From positions 1 to 50,204 of the forward strand of contig JAKFER010000020.1 of assembly GCA_036675565.1 (NCBI GenBank): a stretch of 50,204 nucleotides of DNA, in the 5' to 3' direction. The position numbers and the translations under genes were made by a program. The notes beneath the pieces are model-generated. The model saw nothing but the letters and a program-made list of their open reading frames with translations. It had not been told where the DNA came from and ran no database searches. Shown one piece after another: positions 17,293 to 24,930 of this stretch; within the stretch, counting starts at the first letter, position 1, and each line of letters opens with the position of its first letter. This stretch comes from JACCYQ01 sp036675565 (lineage in GTDB: Bacteria > Bacteroidota > Bacteroidia > Chitinophagales > Chitinophagaceae).

Positions 17293-19077
17293 ATGGTGCT
17301 CCAATTTAAGCCCGTTGAAAAAATTTTCAAGAACGTATTGGTTGCCGTTGTATATTTTGTATTGGCAACATCAAGTCTACAGTTTTCTCTTTTTGCATCA
17401 AATGCTTCTCCAATCTGGCCCGCCTCGGGATTTGCTTTTGCCGTTTTATTACTTGGCGGAAGATATTTAGCATTTGGTATTTTCCTGGGAGCCTCAGCTG
17501 CTAATCTCTTTGATTTCATAGTACAAAATACACTTCCGTCATTTGCTGCTACTTGGGTTTCTTTTTTGATGGGTTTGGGAAATACAATGGCTGCACTTGT
17601 AGGCCATTATTTAATAAAAAAATTTATTGTTGATTTTAAGGCCAATGAATTGTTTAAAAAAGTACGTTACGTGCTTTTCTTTCTTTTTTCTTCAGGTTTG
17701 ATGTGCCTGGTAAGTTCTACCAGTGGTACCAGTGCAATACTCATAAGCAACATCATAACACCTCCCGATTATTTTGCAGTTTGGTTTACCTGGTGGATAG
17801 GCGATTTTACCGGAATTCTTTTACTTACGCCTTTTTTAGTGGTGTGGTTTGCAGAAAAAATTAATTTCAACCCTAACATCAGTACAGGAAGAATTATTGA
17901 AATGGTCATTCTCATCGTTGCCATAACCATTACTTCCGGAACTGTTTTCTTTAATTGGTTTAATCCTGATTTTGTTTTTACAAGAGCTTTTATTGTAACT
18001 CCATTTTTGATTTGGGCCTCTGCTCGTTTAAATCTATACAGTGTTACGGCTTTGTTAGTTTTTTCTGCCATTATAGTCAATTTTGGCACTTTATCTGGTA
18101 TTGGGCCTTTTATTGGTCCTTCACTCAATGACTCCTTGCTTACAACGGAGGCTTTTATTTCTGTGAATTGCATCATGGCTCTTGTCCTCAATTCGGCAAT
18201 TGCTGAACAAAGACATACGGAACAGTGGCTGCGTACTACAAGAGATCACCTGGAAACTATTGTAAAAGAGCGAACAAAAGAATTGCAGTTGAAAAACGCC
18301 GAACTGGAAAGCAGGAATTATGAACTTTCTTCTTTTAATTATGCCGCAAGCCATGACCTGAAAGCACCATTAAGAAAAATTGAGACTTTCAGCACGCAAA
18401 TCATGCAACTGGAAAAAGATCAATTGTCGGAAAAGAGCAAAGAATATTTCAGAAGACTGCAAAATGCAACTGGCATGATGAGAAAATTAATTGATAATCT
18501 TCTTGCTTATTTGCATGTGAATAGTAAAGAAAAGCTTTTTGAAAAAACAGACCTGAATAAACTGTTAAACGATGTAAAAATAAGCATGGCTGAAATGATT
18601 GAGCAGCAGGAAGTTTTTATTGAAGAAGCAAAGCTGCCTGTTGTGAATGTGATACCATTTCAATTTGAACAATTGTTTACAAATATTCTGAGTAATTCTA
18701 TTAAATTCAGGAAGGCTGGTGTTGCTCCGCATATTATCATTGAGAATGAAATTGTTGATGGAAATATTACACCATCAATAGCCAGGGATCCGGCCAGGTC
18801 ATACCATCATATTTCATTCACTGATAATGGCATTGGAATAGAAGATAAGGATGCGGAAAAAATATTTGAAATTTTCCATCGGTTGCATGGACAGGCTGAA
18901 TATGAAGGGACCGGAATTGGATTGGCAATTTGTAAAAAGATCATGGAAAATCACCATGGATTTATTTCAGCTTCGGGCATTCCCGGAAAAGGAATGAGTA
19001 TGCATATTTATATACCGGTGGATGCATCAATTTCAGATAAACAAAAAATTTCCATGATAACAAGTGTTGGTGAATAA
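17293..19077 (+). CDS. MASE1-domain sensor histidine kinase
   Basis: A 594-residue membrane kinase. The first ~300 residues form a polytopic MASE1 sensor (ASPIWPASGFAFAVLLLGGRYLAFGIFLGA, shown here only in part as ASPIWPASGFAFAVLLLGG) with about eight membrane helices. A short coiled coil (LETIVKERTKELQLKNAELE) links it to a dimerisation/phosphoacceptor domain with His354 in NYAASHDLKAPLRKIE. The ATPase domain has the N-box (FTNILSNSIKF), G1 (FTDNGIGIEDKD) and G2 (EGTGIGLAICKKI). No receiver domain is fused, and no partner regulator gene follows. MASE1 ligands are mostly unknown. Confidence 0.9.
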   Translation: MVLQFKPVEKIFKNVLVAVVYFVLATSSLQFSLFASNASPIWPASGFAFAVLLLGGRYLAFGIFLGASAANLFDFIVQNTLPSFAATWVSFLMGLGNTMAALVGHYLIKKFIVDFKANELFKKVRYVLFFLFSSGLMCLVSSTSGTSAILISNIITPPDYFAVWFTWWIGDFTGILLLTPFLVVWFAEKINFNPNISTGRIIEMVILIVAITITSGTVFFNWFNPDFVFTRAFIVTPFLIWASARLNLYSVTALLVFSAIIVNFGTLSGIGPFIGPSLNDSLLTTEAFISVNCIMALVLNSAIAEQRHTEQWLRTTRDHLETIVKERTKELQLKNAELESRNYELSSFNYAASHDLKAPLRKIETFSTQIMQLEKDQLSEKSKEYFRRLQNATGMMRKLIDNLLAYLHVNSKEKLFEKTDLNKLLNDVKISMAEMIEQQEVFIEEAKLPVVNVIPFQFEQLFTNILSNSIKFRKAGVAPHIIIENEIVDGNITPSIARDPARSYHHISFTDNGIGIEDKDAEKIFEIFHRLHGQAEYEGTGIGLAICKKIMENHHGFISASGIPGKGMSMHIYIPVDASISDKQKISMITSVGE

Positions 19078-19099
19078 GATTTATACATTTTTTTAAAAT

Positions 19100-19128
19100 A
19101 AAAGCTGCCCAATACAAGAGCAGCTTTT
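19100..19128. terminator. Bidirectional terminator between convergent genes
   Basis: Nine-bp perfect stem AAAAGCTGC/GCAGCTTTT with an 11-nt loop, A-rich on the left and ending in T on the right. It lies between the MASE1 kinase gene and the convergent CHRD-like gene. Confidence 0.7.
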
Positions 19129-19150
19129 AACTTAACATTCAAACCAAAAC

Positions 19151-19753
19151 TTAATTCATCATGCCATTCATATTTTGAATTTGTCCACAAGCAACAGGCA
19201 TTACAGCTTCGTATACTCCATTCACCGTTAAGCCATGTAAAACGATAGCCCTGTTTTGAAGTGGCAATAAATTTTTACTGATTTCGAATGTCTGCTCAAA
19301 CATTACATTGCCATCCGCGTCGGCTGTTGGTAATGGAGCCAGGTTCAAAAGCACGGGTCCGTAAGAAGGCAAACCCTCTGCCAGGTCCACGTATCCATCG
19401 CCATTTATATCTGCAGCCATGGTAGGACAAGTTGAATTCCTGGTATTGGCTTCAAAGCCATGAATATGTTGCGGATGAAGCTTATTAGGTTCTAAACCCA
19501 TGGCTTCTATTTTAACGGTCAGCATATTTCCTTTGAGTGAAAGTGTAGCAGTACCACTGGCACCAGAATTATTCAGGGAGTTTAAAACAGCAGTATATTC
19601 CTTTGTCAGATTCAAAGATTTGTGTGCCATTTTGGTTTCAGTCATTGATTGCTCTTCCTGGCTCATAGTAGATTTTGTACACTGTGTAAACGTGATTAAT
19701 ACTAATGATCCTAAAACAATGCTTAAAAAATTCCTTGTCGTTAAATGTTTCAT
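19151..19753 (-). CDS. CHRD-like secreted lipoprotein with a calcium-loop motif
   Basis: A 200-residue protein from the ATG at 19753; the frame runs 11 codons further upstream, but the signal peptide starts at MKHLTTRNF. Cys25 in LITFTQCTKS is a lipoprotein attachment site. The body resembles CHRD domains (YTAVLNSLNNSGASGTATLS, KLHPQHIHGF), a beta fold found in chordin and in many bacterial secreted proteins. A loop DINGDGYVDLAEG matches an EF-hand/dockerin-type calcium site. It probably sits in the outer membrane or periplasm. Function unknown. Confidence 0.7.
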   Translation of the reverse strand: MKHLTTRNFLSIVLGSLVLITFTQCTKSTMSQEEQSMTETKMAHKSLNLTKEYTAVLNSLNNSGASGTATLSLKGNMLTVKIEAMGLEPNKLHPQHIHGFEANTRNSTCPTMAADINGDGYVDLAEGLPSYGPVLLNLAPLPTADADGNVMFEQTFEISKNLLPLQNRAIVLHGLTVNGVYEAVMPVACGQIQNMNGMMN

Positions 19754-20006
19754 GTTATATATTTTGAGGTTAAAAAATGCAGGCATTCATAAAGCATGCA
19801 GTTAACCAGGGAGCGAATTGATTTATTTACGTAATGATTGAATCTTTGGATGTTTGTTTTCCAAACTATTTTTGAACCAGCAGTTCAAAATCAATATTAT
19901 TTGATAATAAATGGCATAAATGAATCTTATATCTTTTATCAATCACAAAATCTTTGGGTCGTTTTATAATAGCATATACAAAAGTGATAGGATAGCTTTT
20001 ACATGT

Positions 20007-21293
20007 TTATAAAGTTTTTAATTCAGTTATTTGGACCGGTCCTAATTCAAATGCACTTTCCATGCATTCATTGAATAATCTCTTTGAATCATTGTCCCGG
20101 TGTACTTTATCAAGAATAAAAAATCCATAAACCAGGGCTTCGGGTTCAAAAGTTTTATCCATCACATAATTGCTGTAAATGTTATTGGCTTTTTCGTATT
20201 CTCCCATATTAAAATACACCCAGGCTAACCATGACCAGGTTTCCGGGGTTTCACGGTCTTTAAGTTCCTGTTGAGCCAGTTTTAATGCAGCAGGTAATGT
20301 GTTTACATCTTCAACCATCAATTGTATCAGGTATTTATTATGCATAGTTCCATAGGATGCTTTTGTGGCTTCACGGATAAAACGGGCCTTTAACATTTCA
20401 GCTTCTTTTATATTGCCTTCATAAGTTGCCAGTTCGGCAAGCAGTAATAGTGTAGATGGATCGGCGGAGTGCTGGTTGATAAATGTCAAAATATGCTTTG
20501 CTACTGGTATATCACGATCATGTGCATACGCAATCCAGGCAATTCCCTTTAATGCATATAAATAAGCAGGGTCGGTATCCAATACCTTCAGGTACATGGA
20601 ATAAGCATCATTGATTCTGCCTGCATGTCCATACATATCTCCCAGGTTTGCTAATGTCCAGCAATAGAGTTCCTTGTTATTGGTATGTTTTATTTTTTCA
20701 AATGCTTTTTCCATACTTTCAATAGCTGCGTCCAGGTTACCATCATGATCCTGTTTTTTTGCCAGCCTGATTAAGTAGTGAAACGATTCTTTTTCTCCAT
20801 TTTGTTCAAGTAAACGGGATGATTGTTTGAATAATCCCAATTCCATGGACGCATCAAATGCTGCAAGAGAATACGCATAATTATTTCCATTATTTTCCAG
20901 GGACTGGTTATTTAATAAGGCCGCTTCTTTAAAACGATGATGGGTTATGGCCACGCGGGAAAGCGATTGCAACAAGTCAGGATGTTTGTATGCGAGTCGC
21001 CTGGCCGCTTTGCGAAGAAAATTTTCACCTTCGTTCAGGTCGTCTATATTGGACAGTAATTTGAAGCGGGACATATATACTTTACTAACACCTAATAAAT
21101 TGATGTAGTTAGTGGTATCTGCTGCTAATCGTTTTTTCCAAAACGATTCTTCAGCAGTATTCATAGAAAGCGCTTCGTTTATATGCGAAGATTGTAACCA
21201 GGGTTGAATGTCCTTCATTTGAACCAGCGATTCATTTTTGCAACTGCTGAAAAGAAGAGACATGCATCCGAAGCAAAATAATATAGATTTCAT
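20007..21293 (-). CDS. TPR-repeat lipoprotein
   Basis: A 428-residue lipoprotein: the signal peptide ends at Cys18 (LLFSSCKNES). The rest is helical with tetratricopeptide-like repeats, the clearest being NKELYCWTLANLGDMYGHAG, INDAYSMYLKVLDTDPAYLY and TWSWLAWVYFNMGEYEKANN. Such proteins act as periplasmic scaffolds. It follows the two DUF4331 genes by 43 bp on the same strand and probably belongs to their operon. Role unknown. Confidence 0.8.
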   Translation of the reverse strand: MKSILFCFGCMSLLFSSCKNESLVQMKDIQPWLQSSHINEALSMNTAEESFWKKRLAADTTNYINLLGVSKVYMSRFKLLSNIDDLNEGENFLRKAARRLAYKHPDLLQSLSRVAITHHRFKEAALLNNQSLENNGNNYAYSLAAFDASMELGLFKQSSRLLEQNGEKESFHYLIRLAKKQDHDGNLDAAIESMEKAFEKIKHTNNKELYCWTLANLGDMYGHAGRINDAYSMYLKVLDTDPAYLYALKGIAWIAYAHDRDIPVAKHILTFINQHSADPSTLLLLAELATYEGNIKEAEMLKARFIREATKASYGTMHNKYLIQLMVEDVNTLPAALKLAQQELKDRETPETWSWLAWVYFNMGEYEKANNIYSNYVMDKTFEPEALVYGFFILDKVHRDNDSKRLFNECMESAFELGPVQITELKTL

Positions 21294-21305
21294 ACTTAAA
21301 ATTTA

Positions 21306-21330
21306 ACCGGGCTGCCATGGGCAACCCGGT
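21306..21330 (-). other. Strong hairpin in the gap before the TPR gene
   Basis: Eleven-bp stem with one mismatch (ACCGGGCTGCC / GGCAACCCGGT) and a 3-nt loop in the 43-bp gap between the DUF4331 C-half gene and the TPR gene. Read on the minus strand it is followed by TAAATTTTAAG, a weak U-tract. It could be an RNA-processing or stability element that sets different expression levels inside the operon. Confidence 0.5.
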
Positions 21331-21336
21331 AGTTGA

Positions 21337-21873
21337 TTAATGTGGGCTTGCCAAAAATGGAAAGCTGTTCATAAATGCTTTATCATTTGCATCTACATTA
21401 TCAGAGGTAAGACCTGGATTGGAAGCCCCGGTAGGACCGCCAAATATGAGTAGCAATTCGGTATCAATTACATCGTCCGCCAGTGCTCTTCCGGTCAATA
21501 CATTGGTTCCATCAAAAAAGGTGGTGGTGCCCGTTAGTTTTACATTTAAAACATCGGTTGCCAGGAGCGAAGCAAACTGGTCTGTGTTCTGACCCAACGC
21601 ATTTTGCGTATAACCAAATGCAGTTAGCTTACTGGCTATATCTGTTTTAAATGATGCACTCATCATGGATGGAGTGGTCGTATTGAATTCATTCTTACGA
21701 TTGGCACCTATAAAAACCGTAGCTACACCTGGCCTTGCTTTTTGGTCAACCTGGGTATAAGTTCCAGATGTATCGAAGTTGTCAGTTGCATCATCATCAT
21801 TTTTATCACAGCTTATGAAAGCTATACTTAATGAGGCAATTAAAACGCCTGTTAAAATATTTTTCGTATTCAT
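21337..21873 (-). CDS. DUF4331-family lipoprotein, C-terminal-half type
   Basis: A 178-residue lipoprotein (signal ending at Cys22, AFISCDKNDDD). The body matches the C-terminal part of DUF4331 proteins: QKARPGVATVFIG, then GRALADDVIDTELLLIFGG and the ending NDKAFMNSFPFLASPH. The N-terminal half is encoded by the preceding gene, 23 bp upstream, with its own signal peptide. DUF4331 has no established biochemical function. Confidence 0.8.
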   Translation of the reverse strand: MNTKNILTGVLIASLSIAFISCDKNDDDATDNFDTSGTYTQVDQKARPGVATVFIGANRKNEFNTTTPSMMSASFKTDIASKLTAFGYTQNALGQNTDQFASLLATDVLNVKLTGTTTFFDGTNVLTGRALADDVIDTELLLIFGGPTGASNPGLTSDNVDANDKAFMNSFPFLASPH

Positions 21874-21896
21874 GATTTACTTTTTTAGGTGTGTGA

Positions 21897-22565
21897 TTAT
21901 TTTGTTTTAGATTCAGCCCAGACACTGATGTTATCAGATGATCCCAGTAATGATTTAGGTACTTCTACAGCAATAGCCATAATGTTGGTTCCTGCAAAAC
22001 TGTCCATACCCGGCATGCGAAAACTGCTTTCCGTTCCGGCAATGATCTCAGCATATCTTGCAATGTCAAAAAAGAATGGATCGTCTCTTGGTCCTGCAAA
22101 TACTCGTACACCATTACTACCTGTTCCTATAACTGCATTGCTTCCTTTAGCTGTTACCATTGCTTCCGTCATCACTGCATCGGCTTTAATGGTACTTGTT
22201 AGTCCGGGCATTCCAGGCGTAACAGGTCCATATGCACGGACCTTGCCATTTTGAACCAGGCATTGAATAACCAGGTCTTCAACATTATCCCCGGTATTAT
22301 CAATGTTTAATTCGTAAAGGGTGTTGGCCGGAAAACTGGCATTCGTTGTAGCAGTAGGAGAAAGAAGTCCTTGTGTGCCGATTACAAAAACCATTTTACT
22401 GTTGTCTGCAGGGCTTTGAAACGCATAAAGATCAGTAATATCCGTACCCAGGCTGGTGCTACCACTGCCGGTTACAGCAGGTGCATCAATATGGTCGGCT
22501 GCAAAAATGATGCTCCCGGCAATCACTACACCGACAATAAGTCCTGTCATGTTTTTTCTTTTCAT
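21897..22565 (-). CDS. DUF4331-family secreted protein, N-terminal-half type
   Basis: A 222-residue exported protein: a signal peptide of about 22 residues (GLIVGVVIAGSIIFA) then ADHIDAPAV and DITDLYAFQSPADNSKMVFV, the recognisable start of DUF4331 proteins. It ends with MAIAVEVPKSLLGSSDNISVWA, which in full-length family members is followed by the part found in the next gene. The two proteins probably fold together or pair in the envelope. It follows the fasciclin terminator, so it probably has its own promoter. Confidence 0.8.
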   Translation of the reverse strand: MKRKNMTGLIVGVVIAGSIIFAADHIDAPAVTGSGSTSLGTDITDLYAFQSPADNSKMVFVIGTQGLLSPTATTNASFPANTLYELNIDNTGDNVEDLVIQCLVQNGKVRAYGPVTPGMPGLTSTIKADAVMTEAMVTAKGSNAVIGTGSNGVRVFAGPRDDPFFFDIARYAEIIAGTESSFRMPGMDSFAGTNIMAIAVEVPKSLLGSSDNISVWAESKTK

Positions 22566-22644
22566 AAAAAATTTATTTGAAAAAGTGAATAGATAAAGTA
22601 TGTACGGAGTTATGATGCAGCTGGTTTTAATTTTGAAAATTTAT

Positions 22645-22677
22645 TTAATAAAAAAGCCTGTATTGCTACAGGCTTTT
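22645..22677 (-). terminator. Terminator after the fasciclin gene
   Basis: A perfect 11-bp stem (AAAAGCCTGTA/TACAGGCTTTT, 22652-22677) with a TTGC loop. On the minus strand it is followed by TTTTTTATTAAAT. It separates sigma/anti-sigma/fasciclin from the DUF4331/TPR genes. Confidence 0.85.
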
Positions 22678-22717
22678 GCTGGGGGGAATGTAATTCCCCG
22701 CCATGGTTGGGCAACCA

Positions 22718-23269
22718 TTATTTGGGTAACAACACATGAGAAATTACATGTATCACTCCGTTACTTTGATTTACATCGGTTATGGTAACCATCGCTTTTC
22801 CGCCATTTTCATCCCATAACCAAACTTGTCCCTTATCATCCAGGCTGGCATATAGTTTTCCACCTTGGAGGGTTTCAATGGACCATTTATTATCATTCTT
22901 CTTAATCATGTCTACTACGGAAGCTGCAGACCATTTACCCGCTACTACATGATATTTTAATACATTTTGCAACTTGGATTTGTTTTCGGGTTGTAACAAA
23001 GCATCTACAGTCCCGGCAGGTAATAAATCGAAAGCATTGTTAGTGGGAGCAAATACGGTGAAAGGTCCTTCTGATTGCAAAGCATCAACCAGGCCGGCTG
23101 CTTTTACCGCAGCAACCAAAGTAGTGTGATCTTTAGAGTTTACTGCATTTTCAACAATGTTACGGGTGGAGTACATTGCGGCACCACCAACAACAGGGTT
23201 ACTGTCCTGGGCAAAAGCAGCGAAAGCCAGGAATGCAAAGCTAAATACTGAAACGATTTTCTTTTTCAT
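22718..23269 (-). CDS. Fasciclin (FAS1) domain secreted protein
   Basis: A 183-residue protein with a cleavable signal peptide (VFSFAFLAFAAFAQ) and one FAS1 domain: NIVENAVNSKDHTTLVAAVK, the H1 motif GPFTVFAPTNNAFDLLPAG, then VLKYHVVAGKW and the H2-like end GVIHVISHVLLPK. Such proteins are secreted adhesins or ligand binders. It is third in a unit with the ECF sigma and anti-sigma genes, a frequent arrangement in which the fasciclin gene is a target of the sigma factor. Confidence 0.9.
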   Translation of the reverse strand: MKKKIVSVFSFAFLAFAAFAQDSNPVVGGAAMYSTRNIVENAVNSKDHTTLVAAVKAAGLVDALQSEGPFTVFAPTNNAFDLLPAGTVDALLQPENKSKLQNVLKYHVVAGKWSAASVVDMIKKNDNKWSIETLQGGKLYASLDDKGQVWLWDENGGKAMVTITDVNQSNGVIHVISHVLLPK

Positions 23270-23332
23270 GATAAAATGTTTCAGTTACTTACGAGGCTGT
23301 AAATATTCCGGATTGCTTTTTGAAAATTTATT

Positions 23333-24187
23333 TTAAGAAGGCTTACCCATTACATACATCTGATCAAGGGTAGGGGTAGGGCTGCCACCTTCATTTTCAA
23401 GTGTAATGGCAAAAGCGTCTGCTTTGGGGAAGGTGGCCATTTTTTGCGCATGCAGTTTATCGTTACCCAGCAATCCCCCATCAACAGGTTTTCCATCTAC
23501 TATGGCCCAAAACTGGTATTGCTTACCGCTAGGTGCCTGTGGTAATGAAACATCCACGAGGTAAACTTCCCTGGACTGGGTGTGCCAAAAAACACGAACA
23601 GCGGCATCTGGCTTACCAGGGACTTCTTCTAAATTAACGGGTTTAAAGTTTTGGTCCTGGAGAATGCGCAGCAGTTGACCAGAAGCCAGGTTTTCCTGCT
23701 GTAGTTCCTGGATATTATATTGTGCAGAGTCCAGGTTGTTTTGCATCCGCACCATTTCACTGTTTTGTTGTTGTGTCCTGGTATACAGATAAATAGCCAA
23801 TCCCATAAAAATAACCAGGCCTGCCATGGAAGCGGCCATCAGCCATCCTTTATTTTCCTGTTTCATTACTACCACTTTCCCTGAAGATACTGTGGCAGAA
23901 CCGGCAGGTTGTACCTTCGCATGATCATCTATGTTAGTGATGTCCGGGTTTTCATTTTCTTTGAGTTCCTTTATTTGGGAAAAAAGTTTTGCCTTAACGG
24001 ATGCACCAGGCGCCAGCGATGATTGGTTAGCAGCTGCTTCCAATGACATGCTGATGCGGTCTGCCTCTTCCTTTATTTCGGGAAACAAAGCAATTAACTG
24101 CTCCATCTTTCCGGCTTCATCGGGAGGCAGCATACCCATCACATAAAGTTCAAGGTCGCCTGATGATATGATACAACTTAAATCCAC
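23333..24187 (-). CDS. Anti-sigma factor, RskA-type, membrane-anchored
   Basis: A 284-residue protein. The N-terminal ~90 residues (SGDLELYVMGMLPPDEAGKMEQ) form the sigma-binding zinc-less anti-sigma domain. A membrane helix lies near residues 113-134 (WLMAASMAGLVIFMGLAIYLY), followed by a coiled-coil stalk and an external RskA C-terminal domain (REVYLVDVSLPQAPSGKQYQ, FAITLENEGGSPTPTLDQMY). It should hold the sigma factor encoded 9 bp upstream inactive at the membrane until a signal triggers its proteolysis. Confidence 0.9.
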   Translation of the reverse strand: MDLSCIISSGDLELYVMGMLPPDEAGKMEQLIALFPEIKEEADRISMSLEAAANQSSLAPGASVKAKLFSQIKELKENENPDITNIDDHAKVQPAGSATVSSGKVVVMKQENKGWLMAASMAGLVIFMGLAIYLYTRTQQQNSEMVRMQNNLDSAQYNIQELQQENLASGQLLRILQDQNFKPVNLEEVPGKPDAAVRVFWHTQSREVYLVDVSLPQAPSGKQYQFWAIVDGKPVDGGLLGNDKLHAQKMATFPKADAFAITLENEGGSPTPTLDQMYVMGKPS

Positions 24188-24196
24188 TTTTATTTA

Positions 24197-24736
24197 TTAT
24201 CCCAGTACTTTTCTTAATTGTATAATGATGGTTCTTAATCTTGTTTTAACGGTGCCTAATGGTATTCCAAGAATTTTGGAAATTTCTTCCTGGGTATATC
24301 CCAGGAAATAGGAAAGCTCCAAAAGTTTTCGATGTTCCGCCGGAAGTTTTTCCAGTAATTTTTTTAAACCGACATCCCGCACTTCATTTGTAGCTGCTTT
24401 GTCAGCTGTATATACGCTATTATCTATCGATACAGTTTTTGAAATATTGTTATATTCTTTAGAACGTGTATAATCAATCGTTTGGTTGCGGGCGATATTC
24501 AGCATCCAGGTGAACAAACGCCCTTTGGCCGAATCGTACATACCGATATTCTTCCAAATCTTTATAAAAACCTGCTGCAATACATCTTCAGCCACTTCCT
24601 GTTGCGGAATGATCTGGTATATTATGGTGAATAGCGATTTTGAATAATTATCATACAGGTGGTTGAAGGCTTGTTCATCCCTTCCTTTTAGTTTTTCAAC
24701 CAGGTCTGCTTCTGTATATATGCTTGATTGTAACAA
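24197..24736 (-). CDS. ECF RNA polymerase sigma factor
   Basis: A 179-residue sigma-70-family factor with region 2 (AFNHLYDNYSKSLFTIIYQI, VLQQVFIKIWKNIGMYD, RLFTWMLNIARNQTIDYTRS) and region 4 (LEKLPAEHRKLLELSYFLGY, TQEEISKILGIPLGTVKTRL). The start is a TTG at 24736: there is no ATG between the upstream in-frame stop and region 2, so a non-ATG start is needed to cover the domain. It heads the sigma/anti-sigma/fasciclin unit. Confidence 0.9.
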   Translation of the reverse strand: MLQSSIYTEADLVEKLKGRDEQAFNHLYDNYSKSLFTIIYQIIPQQEVAEDVLQQVFIKIWKNIGMYDSAKGRLFTWMLNIARNQTIDYTRSKEYNNISKTVSIDNSVYTADKAATNEVRDVGLKKLLEKLPAEHRKLLELSYFLGYTQEEISKILGIPLGTVKTRLRTIIIQLRKVLG

Positions 24737-24823
24737 AGAAGTAGCAAAATAAGGAAAAACCGGAATAGTTGATGGGATGATTTATTAATGATTTAATAAA
24801 CCCCGGATACTTAAGCGATTTGA

Positions 24824-24928
24824 ATGCAAAATGCAAAATGAAAAATGCAAAAAGTAATTCTTGAATTTCGATCTTTTTTAAATGTTAATAAACGGCATTT
24901 AGTTTTACATTTTCAGTTTTACATTTTC
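24824..24928. repeat. Short degenerate repeats between sigma and TonB-receptor genes
   Basis: ATGCAAA occurs at 24824, 24831 and 24845. A 14-bp unit AGTTTTACATTTTC is repeated in tandem at 24901-24914 and 24915-24928, ending 2 bp before the TonB-receptor stop codon. The reverse complement of the second set (GAAAATGTAAAACT) resembles the first set, so a loose hairpin could form at the 3' end of the receptor transcript. Confidence 0.55.
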
Positions 24929-24930
24929 AA

